The notes: generated from the letters alone by a model not told the origin. DNA of 64,000 nt from CAIKMD01 sp963803265 (GCA_963803265.1 CAWDLZ010000002.1:186001-250000), one strand, 5' to 3'. Shown: positions 35,765-44,493, counted from the stretch's first letter. Numbers and translations: made by a program.

Positions 35765-36488
35765 TCAGGATCGCACGTTGATTTCGTTCCTGACCTTGTC
35801 GACCCCGAACACGTACCAAGCATCGAATTCCGCCATGTCCCGCTCGGAGGGCGTGGGCACGACCCCCCGTAGCGTGACCACGCCATTGCGGGTCGAGACC
35901 CCGATCTGGTCGGCGTTTACGAAGGGGTCCTTCTCGAGCGCGATGCGAACCGCGTCGGTGATCTGCTCATCGTCGTCGGCCTCGGGCGGCGTGACGCCGA
36001 CCCCGTTCACGACATCGCGTGCGCCCGGAACCCACCAAGCAAGCACGCCCGCGAGCCGCTTTTGCGCCAAGCCAGGCAGGTCGCCATCCAACGTCACCAC
36101 CCCGGCCGCGACGGACACCGTGATCTTGCCGCTGGCGGGCTCGGGCATGCGCACCGGCACGATCCGGCCCTTGTCCTCTACCTCGAGCGCGCAAGCGGCG
36201 AGCGCCGCTTCCTCCAGCAGGGCATCGCGCACATGGTCGCGGATCTCATCGTCGCCCATGCCTTGGGCCGGCGCGACGCGCAACCGGTTGACGATGGCGG
36301 AGACGCCGGGAATTGCGGCGGCGCGTTCGAGAGCCAGCTTCTTTGCGGCGATATCGGCGACCTCGCCCTCGATCGTGAGATCGCCGTTGTCCCAACTCAG
36401 CTCGACCGGATGGTGCGCCAAATCGATCCGCGCTTCGCTGCGCAGCGCTTTGCGCACTTGCTCTATTAGGGATTTCAGCTTCGCCCAT
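35765..36488 (-). CDS. Triple BON-domain protein (OsmY-like), probable one-base frameshift at the start
   Basis: About 230 residues carrying three BON domains, seen from the repeated pattern of GxVTLxG at LTIEGEVADIAAKKLA, GVVTLDGDLPGLAQKRLA and GVVTLRGVVPTPSERDMA. BON domains bind membranes or lipids, often in envelope stress. The open frame starts GTG at 36457, but a better start is ATG 36488, preceded by GGAGGGA; reading MGKLKSLIEQVRKALRSE requires dropping one G from ATGGGCGAAG. There is no signal peptide in this reading, so a cytoplasmic location is possible. It lies 15 bp downstream of the PEBP gene on the same strand and may share its FNR-type promoter. Confidence 0.8.
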
Positions 36489-36503
36489 CGGTCCCTCCAG
36501 GCA

Positions 36504-36983
36504 TCAAGCGCGGGAATAGGTGCCGATCAACTCCGCGGTGGCGAGCGCGTGCGCCTTGGCCGCTCGTTCCACCTCGCGGCAGCGGACGCCTGCGGGCAAC
36601 TCGATGTGCGCGATATCGAGAGCGTAGAGCTTGAAGTGATAATGATGGCTGCCGTGGCCCTTCGGCGGGCAAGGTCCGCCGTAGCCGCGTTTGCCAAAGT
36701 CGTTGATCGCCTCGCGAACCGGCGGCTTTTGCGGCCCCACGCTCTCGCCCAGGCCGGCGGCGCCCGCCGCTATATCGAAGGCAGCCCAGTGATACCAGTC
36801 GCCGGACGGCGCATCGGGGTCGCGGCAGACGAGGGCGAAGCTGAGGGATTCCCGCGGCGCTCCCGACCAGGCGAGGGGCGGCGGGCCGTCGTCGCCGTCG
36901 CACGTGAACCGTCTCGGAATGCTCTTGCCTTGAGTGAAGGCCGCGCTGGTCAAAACCATCGCGGTAGATCGTTCTGCAGCCAT
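36504..36983 (-). CDS. PEBP-family protein (YbhB/YbcL type)
   Basis: A 159-residue phosphatidylethanolamine-binding-protein fold. Marks are FTCDGDDGPPPLAW (DGxDxSPPLxW box), CRDPDAPSGDWYHWAAFDI, GYGGPCPPKGHGSHHYHFKLYALD and a C-terminal AELIGTY. The D-P-D-A-P and G-x-H-R/H-Y parts form the anion pocket. Bacterial members lack a proven activity. ATG 36983 is preceded by AAAGGGA and lies exactly 54 bp from an FNR-type box. Followed closely by the BON gene. Intact. Confidence 0.88.
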   Translation of the reverse strand: MAAERSTAMVLTSAAFTQGKSIPRRFTCDGDDGPPPLAWSGAPRESLSFALVCRDPDAPSGDWYHWAAFDIAAGAAGLGESVGPQKPPVREAINDFGKRGYGGPCPPKGHGSHHYHFKLYALDIAHIELPAGVRCREVERAAKAHALATAELIGTYSRA

Positions 36984-37037
36984 TGGGCGGTCCCTTTGTC
37001 GGTGACGCGATCCTAAGCCGCCGGCGCGCCGCGAGCC

Positions 37038-37051
37038 TTGATGTGGATCAA
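37038..37051. promoter_or_regulatory. FNR/FixK-type box centred between divergent genes
   Basis: TTGATGTGGATCAA, a perfect TTGAT-N4-ATCAA site. It is 54 bp from the PEBP start codon (36983, minus strand) and 54 bp from the HhH gene start (37106, plus strand). With activation centred at -41.5, both transcripts would begin about 20 bp before their start codons, so one site could serve both operons. Confidence 0.72.
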
Positions 37052-37105
37052 TGACGGCGGGCCGCTCACGGCCGAACCTGTTTTCGCTCGCACCAAAGGG
37101 GCCGA

Positions 37106-37786
37106 ATGACCGGGCCAAAGTCCGTTAGCTCTGCTCGCACGCTGGACGTTGCGAAGCCGCGCTTCGACAGGCGGGACGCTTCCCGCCGGTCGCCGATCGG
37201 CCTTGCCGCGCTGAAGCAAAGCCGCCTTTACTCGGAAGAGCTTGGGATCGGCTTGAGCAGCGGGCGTGAGGCAGACTGTTTCCGGTGGTTTCTCGCGAGC
37301 CTGCTGTTCGGCGCTCGGATCACCGGCATCATCGCCCAGAACACCTACCGTGCCTTCCTTCGCCACGGCCTGACCACGCCTCGGAAGATCCTCGACGCGG
37401 GGTGGGATTTCCTGGTGAATCCGGTGATGCGCGAAGGCGGCTATGTGCGATACGACGGGCGGAAATCGGATCAGGTGCTGCGCGACTGCCAGGCGCTTCT
37501 CGACGATTATGGCGGCCGGCTCCTCCGGTTGCACGAGACGGCACGCGATCCCAGGGACCTCGAGGCGCGGGTGCTTGCCCTTTACGGCGTCGGTCCGGTC
37601 ACGATGAACATCTTTCTGCGGGAGCTGCGGCCATTCTGGCGCAAGGCGGACCCGGAGCCGCTGGGTCAGGTAACCGCGCTTGCCGAGCAGACGGGAATCG
37701 ACCTCACCGCCTATCGCCGCAAGAGCTTGACCTTCGCCAGAATGGAAGCCGGCCTCATCCGACTGAGTCACAGGCGAGGGCAATGA
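37106..37786 (+). CDS. Helix-hairpin-helix DNA-glycosylase-like protein
   Basis: A 226-residue protein whose centre resembles the endonuclease III/HhH-GPD fold. The hairpin motif is VLALYGVGPVTMNIFLREL (about 155-173), preceded by ADCFRWFLASLLFGARITGIIAQNTYRAFL, similar to the helix bundle of Nth-type proteins. The catalytic lysine and aspartate positions cannot be assigned with confidence, and no iron-sulfur cysteines are present. Proposed role is DNA-binding or repair (inference). The stop overlaps the capA-like start (ATGA), and an FNR-type box lies 54 bp upstream. Confidence 0.7.
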   Translation: MTGPKSVSSARTLDVAKPRFDRRDASRRSPIGLAALKQSRLYSEELGIGLSSGREADCFRWFLASLLFGARITGIIAQNTYRAFLRHGLTTPRKILDAGWDFLVNPVMREGGYVRYDGRKSDQVLRDCQALLDDYGGRLLRLHETARDPRDLEARVLALYGVGPVTMNIFLRELRPFWRKADPEPLGQVTALAEQTGIDLTAYRRKSLTFARMEAGLIRLSHRRGQ

Positions 37787-38958
37787 CGAGCGGCCGATCG
37801 GATGACATGCCTGGGGCCGACCCGGAAAGCGGCGTTCACGACCGTGACGGGGGCGATGTCATAAAAATCGCTCTCTGCGGCGATGTCATGCTCGGGCGAG
37901 GGATCGATCAAATTCTCCCGCATCCGTGCGATCCACGGCTCTATGAGGAAGATGCCGGCTCGGCGCTGGATTACGTCGCGCTGGCGGAGAGCGCGAATGG
38001 CCCCATCCCGAGGGACGCCGGCTTCAGCTACGTCTGGGGCGATGCGCTCGCGGCGCTCGAAGCGGAACGGCCGGACCTTCGGATCGTCAATCTCGAGACC
38101 AGCATCACGAAGGATGGCCGTCCGGAGCCCAAGGGGATCAATTACAGGATGAGCCCGGATAACGTCCCTTGCCTTCGTTCCGCCAAGATCGACTGTTGCG
38201 CGCTGGCCAACAATCATGTGTTGGATTGGGGGCCGAGCGGGCTCGCCGATACGCTCCGGGCTCTCAATGAGGCTGGGATTCGGGCCGCCGGCGCGGGAAA
38301 GGATGAGAGAGAGGCTGCGGCACCCGCGGTCTGCGAGGTCCCAGGCAAGGGCAGGATCCTTGTCTTTGCGTTTGGCGCGAAGAGCAGCGGCATTCCGGGC
38401 GACTGGTCCGCCGGACCGCAAAGGCCCGGCGTGAACCTCTTGGAGGAGATGTCAAGCGATAGGGTGGCCCGGATCGGCGAGCGCGTCGCAGCGCTGAGGG
38501 CGCCCGGCGTTGTTCTCGTCGCTTCGATTCATTGGGGTGGAAACTGGGGCTATGAGGTGCCGGACACGCAGCGGCGCTTCGCTCACGATCTCATCGATCG
38601 GGCCGGGTTCGACATCGTTCACGGCCATTCGTCGCACCACCCCAAGGCCATCGAAGTCCACCGCGGCAAGCTCATCCTCTATGGCTGCGGCGATTTTTTG
38701 AATGATTACGAGGGGATTACGCCGAGCCTGCCGTATCGGGACGACATCGCCGTGGCGTATCTGCCGCGGCTTTCGTGCGGCCCGGGCACGCTGCTCGAAT
38801 GCCGGCTGTTGCCGTTCAAGATCAGGAAGTTTCGCCTCCAGCGCCCCGCCGACGAGGATGTCCGTTGGCTGCAGGAAACGCTCGATCGCGAGAGCGCGCG
38901 GTTCGGAACGCGGGTTTCCTTGCGAGGCGATGGCCGCTTGACGCTGGAATGGGCGTAA
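37783..38958 (+). CDS. CapA/PgsA-type metallophosphatase-fold protein
   Basis: A 391-residue cytoplasmic protein of the bacterial CapA family (PGA_cap). Motifs: KIALCGDVMLGRGID near residue 30, VNLETSITKDG, CALANNHVLDWG, VLVASIHWGGNWGYE, and VHGHSSHHPKAIEV with YGCGDFLNDYEG. The D, N and H residues expected to bind two metals are present. Family members participate in poly-gamma-glutamate capsule synthesis, but many single copies such as this one have no capB/capC beside them and unknown role. No signal peptide. Coupled to the upstream HhH gene by ATGA overlap. Confidence 0.85.
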   Translation: MTSGRSDDMPGADPESGVHDRDGGDVIKIALCGDVMLGRGIDQILPHPCDPRLYEEDAGSALDYVALAESANGPIPRDAGFSYVWGDALAALEAERPDLRIVNLETSITKDGRPEPKGINYRMSPDNVPCLRSAKIDCCALANNHVLDWGPSGLADTLRALNEAGIRAAGAGKDEREAAAPAVCEVPGKGRILVFAFGAKSSGIPGDWSAGPQRPGVNLLEEMSSDRVARIGERVAALRAPGVVLVASIHWGGNWGYEVPDTQRRFAHDLIDRAGFDIVHGHSSHHPKAIEVHRGKLILYGCGDFLNDYEGITPSLPYRDDIAVAYLPRLSCGPGTLLECRLLPFKIRKFRLQRPADEDVRWLQETLDRESARFGTRVSLRGDGRLTLEWA

Positions 38959-39085
38959 GTCCGCGAATTTGGGATGGCGACCGGTTCGCGGTAGACTGCG
39001 TCCGCCGCCAGCCAGCTTAACGATCGGAGAAGAATTGAGCTCCCGAACGAAACCTCGCCTGCCGTAGCTCGCACGGTCGATCCGA

Positions 39086-39709
39086 ATGCCGAAACAACAG
39101 AAATCCGCTGCTCGCTCGAGGTTCTACAAGGGCATCGGCGCCCAGGGCTGGCGGCGGAGCGGTTACACCACGACCAGCTTTTTCTCTCCCGCTTTTCGCC
39201 AATGGATCGCGTCGCAGCTTCCTGCGAAGCCGGTGGAGATCCTCTCCGTTGGATGCGGGTCCGGGGAGTTGGAGACCCATCTCGCGGAATCGCGCCACGT
39301 CGTTTTCGGCCTCGATCTCTCGCATCCGATGCTGAAGCGCGCGTCGCGTAACGGGCTCGAGCGGCTGGTTCAGGCGGACGCCCGATTTCTCCCGTTCGGC
39401 TCGGCGCAGTTCGGCGTCGTAATCATTCCGGAGTTGATCGGCTATCTTGAGCTCGGTGAGGCTTTCGGCGAGGTTCGGCGCGTGCTGAGAAAGCGCGGCC
39501 GGCTGCTGATCACGACCTATGCCGCGCATGTCGCTACCCATGCGCGCTATCGAAAATGGGGCATGGATGAGATCGCAAGTCGGTTGATCGACGCCGGATT
39601 TCGGATCGGCGAGCAACGCTATCTGGATGTCAAACGAAACAGCGTGCGCGACGTGACCGCGGAAAAGCAGGCAACGCTGCTTTACGTATCGTCAACCGTG
39701 AAGCGATAG
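39086..39709 (+). CDS. SAM-dependent methyltransferase (class I)
   Basis: A 207-residue protein with the Rossmann methyltransferase core. Motif I is ILSVGCGSGELETHL (about 53-67), followed by the acidic VFGLDLSHPML, VQADARFLPFGSAQFGVVIIPELIGYL, and EVRRVLRKRGRLLITTY. The fold and lengths match the UbiE/small-molecule group. Its substrate is unknown; the N-terminal KQQKSAARSRFYKGIGAQGWRRSGYT is basic. Single gene between CapA and the ccm cluster. Intact. Confidence 0.83.
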   Translation: MPKQQKSAARSRFYKGIGAQGWRRSGYTTTSFFSPAFRQWIASQLPAKPVEILSVGCGSGELETHLAESRHVVFGLDLSHPMLKRASRNGLERLVQADARFLPFGSAQFGVVIIPELIGYLELGEAFGEVRRVLRKRGRLLITTYAAHVATHARYRKWGMDEIASRLIDAGFRIGEQRYLDVKRNSVRDVTAEKQATLLYVSSTVKR

Positions 39710-40063
39710 CGAGCGAGCCGGCGTCCACGCCTCGCGCCTGTCTTTGCGGGAAATGCCGGGGCTCGCTTTGCCGCCATCCGGGAGCGAAGCCTTCCCCACT
39801 TAGAGGTTGCGCCGATCCGGTCGATGAGCAAGAGTTCGCCCCGGCGAAGAGATGTCCCGGCGGGCGCTTAGATGCGCTCTCTCCAGCGCGAGAAGGCTGC
39901 CAGCCCGGTCGATAGCTCCTCGCCGCTCACCTAAGGGCGTCCCGAGAATGGTTGCTTGCCGCGCGTTCTGCCTTAACTCGCTGGATGATCTCCGCGCGCA
40001 AGGGCGCCATAGGGCGATCGCGCGGGGCGGAATGCTGGCCGACAGCGCCGAGGAGCGCCAGCG
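39710..40063. other. Stretch upstream of ccmE, possibly a decayed ccm gene
   Basis: About 350 bp with no convincing gene. The frame that ends at TGA 40065-40067, overlapping the ccmE start, closes with DDLRAQGRHRAIARGGMLADSAEERQR. The DLRAQ-like tail recalls CcmD, but the membrane helix expected before it is not there, so no call is made. Confidence 0.35.
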
Positions 40064-40531
40064 GTGACGCGCAAGCGCCGGCGGCTCTACATCGTGCTGG
40101 GCGGATTGGCGCTCCTTGGCGTCGCGACTGCGCTCGTCCTCTCGGCCTTCAGTGACAACATCGTCTTCTTCTATAGCCCGTCCGATCTGGTGGCGAAGCC
40201 GGTGCCCGACGGGCGCACGATCCGCATCGGCGGTCTCGTAGAGAAAGGCAGCGTCAAGCGCGAGAGCGACGGCGTCACGCTCGATTTCCGCGTCACCGAC
40301 GGGAACAACGCGCTGCCGGTCTTCTATAAGGGCGACATCCCCGATCTCTTCCGCGAGGGCCAGGGCGTCGTGGTCGAGGGCAAGCTCGATCGCGGTGGTT
40401 TTCGCGCCTCCAGCGTTTTGGCCAAGCATGACGAGAATTACATGCCGCCCGAAGTCGTCGATGCGCTGAAGCGCGCCGGGCATTGGCAGGGCGAGACGCC
40501 GCCCGCGCCATCGAGCGCGGCGAAGCAATGA
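40064..40531 (+). CDS. ccmE: CcmE, periplasmic haem chaperone
   Basis: A 155-residue membrane-anchored haem chaperone. N-terminal basic segment TRKRRRLYIVLGG leads into one transmembrane helix (about 10-30). The OB-fold follows, with SDNIVFFYSPSDL, and the haem-binding site KHDENYMP with H122 and Y126. These residues covalently hold haem before its transfer to apocytochrome c. GTG start overlaps an upstream stop. The next gene is ccmG instead of ccmF. Intact. Confidence 0.93.
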   Translation: MTRKRRRLYIVLGGLALLGVATALVLSAFSDNIVFFYSPSDLVAKPVPDGRTIRIGGLVEKGSVKRESDGVTLDFRVTDGNNALPVFYKGDIPDLFREGQGVVVEGKLDRGGFRASSVLAKHDENYMPPEVVDALKRAGHWQGETPPAPSSAAKQ

Positions 40532-41065
40532 GACGCCTTCTTCTATTTCGTGCCGGTGGTGCTGTTCTGCGCGGTCGCCGTCTATTTCGCGGTCGAGCTG
40601 AGGCCTGGCCGCGATCCGTCGCTGGTGCCCTCGGCGCTGATCGATAAGCCGGCGCCGCAATTCGATCTCGTCGGCCTTCCCGGCAGCAAAGGACTGTCGC
40701 TCGCTGCGTTCAAGGGCCAGGTCACGCTGGTGAATTTCTTCGCGTCGTGGTGCGAGCCCTGCCGCGACGAGCATCCGGTGCTGATGGGGATGGTCAAGGA
40801 CGGCGAGGTCGCGCTCTATGGCATCGCCTATGAGGACAAGCCCGCGGACACGCAGAAGTTCTTGACCCAGTTCGGCGACCCTTATCGCGCCGTCGGACTC
40901 GATATCAATGGGCGGACCGGCATCGATTTCGGCGTCTACGGCGTGCCCGAGACCTATGTGATCGACCGCGAGGGCCGTATCCGCCTGCGCCATGTCGGGC
41001 CACTGACCCCGGGTGATGTCGCGCAGCAATTGCTGCCGCTGATCGAGGAGTTGGCGCATTCGTGA
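40528..41065 (+). CDS. ccmG: CcmG/DsbE thiol-disulfide oxidoreductase (frameshift in signal anchor)
   Basis: A thioredoxin-fold protein that keeps the CXXCH cysteines of apocytochromes reduced. The active site is FFASWCEPCRDEHPV, with the CcmG-typical IAYEDKPADTQKFL and GVPETYVIDREGRI (cis-proline). The open frame begins GTG 40550, but the gene surely starts at ATG 40528, overlapping the ccmE stop. Dropping one T from CTATTTCGTG gives MRRLLLFVPVVLFCAVAVYFAVEL, a normal membrane anchor. The stop overlaps the ccmH start. Confidence 0.9.
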
Positions 41066-41526
41066 CGCGGCTGGTGGCGGCGCTTTTTCTCGTCGTCGTA
41101 GCGACGGCCGCCTGGGCGGTCGAGCCCGGCGAGCGGCTGAGCGATCCGGTGCTCGAAGCCCGTGCGCGCGCGCTCAGCGAGCAGCTCCGCTGCCTGGTCT
41201 GCCAAAACGAAACCATCGATGAATCGACCGCGCCCTTGGCGCACGATCTACGCGTGTTGTTGCGCGAGCGCATCGCGGCGGGCGACAGCGACGCCCAGGC
41301 GGTGAAATTCATCACCGACCGTTATGGCGATTTCGTCTTGCTGAAGCCGCCGGTCGAGCCTGCAACCTATGTGCTGTGGTTCGGACCCGCAGGCGTGTTG
41401 TTGCTCGCCGCCGCAGGCGGGCTGATCTATCTGCGCCGGCGCAAAACCCTGCCCGAAGCGCCGCCGCTCACCGCCGCCGAGCGCAAGCGTCTCGACCGCC
41501 TGATGAACGAGGGCGGGGAGGGATGA
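41062..41526 (+). CDS. ccmH: CcmH/CycL thioreductive haem lyase subunit
   Basis: A 154-residue protein with signal sequence, the redox motif RCLVCQNETIDES (C44, C47), the three-helix-bundle segment LAHDLRVLLRERIAAGDSDAQAVKFITDRYGDFVLLKPP, and a C-terminal transmembrane helix (about 104-124). Typical of the short CcmH/CycL that works with CcmF and CcmI in haem attachment. GTG start overlaps the ccmG stop. Intact. No ccmF or ccmI in the window. Confidence 0.93.
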   Translation: MTRLVAALFLVVVATAAWAVEPGERLSDPVLEARARALSEQLRCLVCQNETIDESTAPLAHDLRVLLRERIAAGDSDAQAVKFITDRYGDFVLLKPPVEPATYVLWFGPAGVLLLAAAGGLIYLRRRKTLPEAPPLTAAERKRLDRLMNEGGEG

Positions 41527-41657
41527 CGCGGGAGGCCGATCGCGGGTGCGGTCAACTCTCGCCTCAGCCCCGCCGCGCGGTTGCGAAAGAGACCGGTTGA
41601 GCCGATGATGGCACAAGGCGCCTGCCCGGCGCTCCGCTTCCCCAGAGAGCGCGCAAG

Positions 41658-42659
41658 ATGAAGCTGTCGATCCTGTCCGTCGTCGATCACTATCCCGATG
41701 GTGCGCGGAGCATCGCCCAGTTCTATCGCGAGCTGATCGGCCAGGCGGCTCTCGCCGACCGGCTCGGCTATCAAGCCTGCTTCGTCGCCGAGCATCATTT
41801 TCACCATTACGGCGCGGTTCCCAACCCGGCGGTGATTCTTTCCGCGATCGCCGAGCGCACCGAGCGCATCCTGCTCGGACCCGCGGTCTCGATCCTGCCC
41901 TTCCGCGATCCGCGCCACGTCGCCGAGGATTATGCGATGCTCGATCAGCTTTCGGGCGGCCGGCTCATCCTCGGCCTTGGCTCGGGCTATTTGAAGCACG
42001 AATTCGCCGGGTTCGGCCGCGATCCGGCCGAAAAGCGCGAGCGTTTCGACGAGAGCCTGGCACTCGTGCGCCGCTTCCTCGCGGCCGAGCGGATCACCCA
42101 TCGCGGGCGCTTCAACCAGATCGAAGAAGTCCAGATCAACGTGGCGCCGGCGCAGCGCGAGGTCCCGATCTATGTCGCTGCGCTCAGCCGGAGCGCGGCC
42201 TATCACATCGGCAGGCAATGCAACGGGCTGCTCACCATCCCCTATGGCACGCTCGAGAGCTTCGACGAGATCGGCGCGCTGCACGCCGAATTCATGCGCG
42301 GCCGCGCCGAAGCGGGCGCCGCGCCGATGCCGCGCAGCCTCACGCCGCACATCGTCACCTTTCACACCCATGTCGCATCGAGCGAGGCCGCGGCCGAAGC
42401 GGCGGTGCGCGGCCCCTTCGAGCTTTATTGCCGCACGCGGCTCTATGCCAAGCCGTGGAGCTACGAGCAGATCCGCGCCAACGGGCTTGCGCTTTTCGGC
42501 TCCATCGACAGCGTCGCCGCAAAGCTGATCGCGCTCGAGAAGATGGGCCTCGCCGGCGTCGGCACCTTGAGCAATTTCGGCGCGATGCCGGCGGCAGCGG
42601 TCGAGGCATCGATGCGGCTGATGATCGACAAGGTGCTGCCGCTCGTCGCACGCGCCTGA
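41658..42659 (+). CDS. LLM-class flavin-dependent oxidoreductase
   Basis: A 333-residue luciferase-like TIM barrel protein (FMN- or F420-dependent monooxygenase group). Marks: MKLSILSVVDHYPDGARS at the start, FVAEHHFHHYGAVPNPAVILSAIAERTERILLGPAVSILPFRDPRHVAEDYAMLDQLSGGRLILGLGSGY, and VPIYVAALSRSAA. Its substrate is unknown; members oxidise alkanesulfonates, aldehydes, chelators or terpenes. It has no dedicated flavin reductase beside it. It lies between ccmH and the catabolic cluster. Intact. Confidence 0.88.
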   Translation: MKLSILSVVDHYPDGARSIAQFYRELIGQAALADRLGYQACFVAEHHFHHYGAVPNPAVILSAIAERTERILLGPAVSILPFRDPRHVAEDYAMLDQLSGGRLILGLGSGYLKHEFAGFGRDPAEKRERFDESLALVRRFLAAERITHRGRFNQIEEVQINVAPAQREVPIYVAALSRSAAYHIGRQCNGLLTIPYGTLESFDEIGALHAEFMRGRAEAGAAPMPRSLTPHIVTFHTHVASSEAAAEAAVRGPFELYCRTRLYAKPWSYEQIRANGLALFGSIDSVAAKLIALEKMGLAGVGTLSNFGAMPAAAVEASMRLMIDKVLPLVARA

Positions 42660-42689
42660 CTAAGCGCCACGCGCCGCCGCCCTTCCGCC

Positions 42690-43070
42690 TCAGCGGCCCA
42701 GAAGCTTGCGCTTTTCCTCGAACTCGTTCTTGTCGATCTCGCCCCGGGCCAGACGCTCCTCCAGGATGTCGAGGGCGCTACTGCCGCCGCCGTAGCGGCC
42801 GCGCCCATACCAGCCACGGCCGTGCCAGCGCCGGCCGACGCCGAACAAACGGAGTATCAACGCGAAGACCAGCACGCACAGCAGCAGCAGGAAGAGGCTG
42901 CCCAACGGGTGGAAACCGAACCCGCCGCCCCAGCCTCCCATGTGCCGATAGCCATAGCCATAGCCGGGGCCGAAGCCCGGACCGGCTTGGGGCGCGGCCT
43001 GCTGCGCGAAGGCGCAAGCTGCGTAAAACAAAGCGGTGCCAGCGGCGACCGCAGGTAAAAGACGCTTCAT
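42690..43070 (-). CDS. SHOCT-domain membrane protein
   Basis: A 126-residue protein: signal/anchor MKRLLPAVAAGTALFYAACAFA, a Gly/Tyr-rich stretch (GPGFGPGYGYGYRHMGGWGGG), one transmembrane helix (LGSLFLLLLCVLVFALILRLF), then the C-terminal SHOCT motif SSALDILEERLARGEIDKNEFEEKRKLL. SHOCT modules mediate oligomerisation. ATG 43070 follows GGGAG. A perfect FNR-type box lies 68 bp upstream, suggesting induction at low oxygen. Intact. Confidence 0.82.
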   Translation of the reverse strand: MKRLLPAVAAGTALFYAACAFAQQAAPQAGPGFGPGYGYGYRHMGGWGGGFGFHPLGSLFLLLLCVLVFALILRLFGVGRRWHGRGWYGRGRYGGGSSALDILEERLARGEIDKNEFEEKRKLLGR

Positions 43071-43138
43071 CCTAGGCACTCCCTTGCGGCTATTGTCGAA
43101 AATTATATGCAACTATAGCATGTCCCATCCCCCCGATC

Positions 43139-43152
43139 TTGATCGAGATCAA
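43139..43152. promoter_or_regulatory. FNR/FixK-type box upstream of the SHOCT gene
   Basis: TTGATCGAGATCAA, a perfect TTGAT-N4-ATCAA site. On the minus strand, activation at -41.5 would place the transcript start near 43104, about 34 bp before the SHOCT start codon. Confidence 0.7.
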
Positions 43153-43248
43153 TCCCGCGAGCTCTCCCAGATTCATCCGGATTGGGCGACATCCGCGCAA
43201 ACCCGCAAGACAGCTCCGACCGCATCGGGCGTCATCGCGGCGCGTCGC

Positions 43249-44493
43249 CTATTTCGCGGAGACCGGCTGCTTGATGCGGACGAACTCGTCCACCGCATCC
43301 TCGAAGCTCGTGTCCTTCGGCAGCGTGAAGCGGCCCGACCGCACGCGGTAGGCCGTGGGCTCCAGACCGGGCAGATTGTTCGCGCCCTTCTCGAAATCCC
43401 TCAGCGTCTGCAACAGCAGGCGGCGCAGCTTGATGATGACGCCATCGCTGACGCCCAAATGCTCGATCGTCCGGTCGGCGATTGGCCCCATGCTCTCCTG
43501 GATGCTGCAATCCTGGCGGCCGATGCCCTTGATGCCGGTGTAGGATTTTCCGCTCTTTTGCAGCGCGCGGTCGATCAAGTAGTCGTTGTCGCTGTTCGCC
43601 ACTGGCCGCTCGCTGCCGGGCAGAAGCTGCGGATGGATGAAGAAGGCATCCCTCGAATCCGCCAAATCCTCGCGCGACAGCGGCCGGTCGTGGCGATATT
43701 CGATGCAATAATTCATCGTGTTCTCGTCGTCAACCGGGACCCAGACATGCGCGCCCGTCGGCACGGTCGAGATCAGTTTGTGGAACGGCATCAGCATGAT
43801 GCTGCAGGTCCAAAGATTCTTGTCGGCGCCGGCCTCGCGGCAGGTTCCCGCGGCAAAGCCGAAATCCATCGGCAAGACCTCGTAGCGGTATGGGAGATTC
43901 ATCTTCACGCCATCGGCGTTGGCTTCATCGCCGCGATGCAGGAAGGTGAGATGGCTGGTGTCGAAACCACCCTCGAGCGCCTGGAGCCAGTTGCATTCCT
44001 GGATGTGCCGCGTGACGTAGCGATGCGAGTCCGGAACCGCGGTCCATTCGAGGTCGGGGAAAGCGGGCTTTTCCTCCGGCGGTCCCATGTAGGCCCACAC
44101 GATGCCGCCGCGCTCGATGCAAGGGTAGGCAGTGATGCTGATCTTGTGCATGAAGCTGCTGCCGGGCGGCTCGCTCGGCATGTCGACGCACTTGCCCTCG
44201 ACGTCGAATTTCCAGCCGTGATAGACGCAGCGCAGCCCGCATTCCTCGTTGCGGCCGAAGAACAAGGACGCCGTGCGATGGGGACAGCGCTCGTCCAACA
44301 GCCCGACGCGGCCGGCGGTGTCGCGGAACGCGACCAGCCTCTCGCTCAAGAGCTTGACGCGGACCGGCGGGCAGTCGGGCTCGGGAAGCTGCTTGGCGAA
44401 CAGCGCCGGTATCCAATAGCGCCGCATGAGATTGCCCATCGGCGTTCCAGGACCGGTCCGCGTCAGCAAATTATTTTCTTCGGGCGATAGCAT
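43249..44493 (-). CDS. Rieske non-heme iron oxygenase 4 (phthalate dioxygenase type)
   Basis: An intact 414-residue oxygenase component. Rieske ligands C70-x-H72 and C89-x2-H92; catalytic iron D178, H181 and H186 in LEGGFDTSHLTFLHR. Start MLSPEENNLLTRTGPGTPMGNLMRRYWIPAL is typical of the group containing phthalate 4,5-dioxygenase and vanillate demethylase-like enzymes. It has the same layout as oxygenases 5 and 6, including RNEECGLRCVYHGWKFDVEGKCVDMPSEP. It is divergent from the MFS transporter. Exact substrate cannot be inferred. GAGAGG precedes the start. Confidence 0.92.
   Translation of the reverse strand: MLSPEENNLLTRTGPGTPMGNLMRRYWIPALFAKQLPEPDCPPVRVKLLSERLVAFRDTAGRVGLLDERCPHRTASLFFGRNEECGLRCVYHGWKFDVEGKCVDMPSEPPGSSFMHKISITAYPCIERGGIVWAYMGPPEEKPAFPDLEWTAVPDSHRYVTRHIQECNWLQALEGGFDTSHLTFLHRGDEANADGVKMNLPYRYEVLPMDFGFAAGTCREAGADKNLWTCSIMLMPFHKLISTVPTGAHVWVPVDDENTMNYCIEYRHDRPLSREDLADSRDAFFIHPQLLPGSERPVANSDNDYLIDRALQKSGKSYTGIKGIGRQDCSIQESMGPIADRTIEHLGVSDGVIIKLRRLLLQTLRDFEKGANNLPGLEPTAYRVRSGRFTLPKDTSFEDAVDEFVRIKQPVSAK

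Noticed and set aside
35778..37016. 412-codon plus-strand frame opposite BON and PEBP genes
   Set aside because: Serine- and alanine-rich mirror of two recognisable proteins, with no domain of its own.
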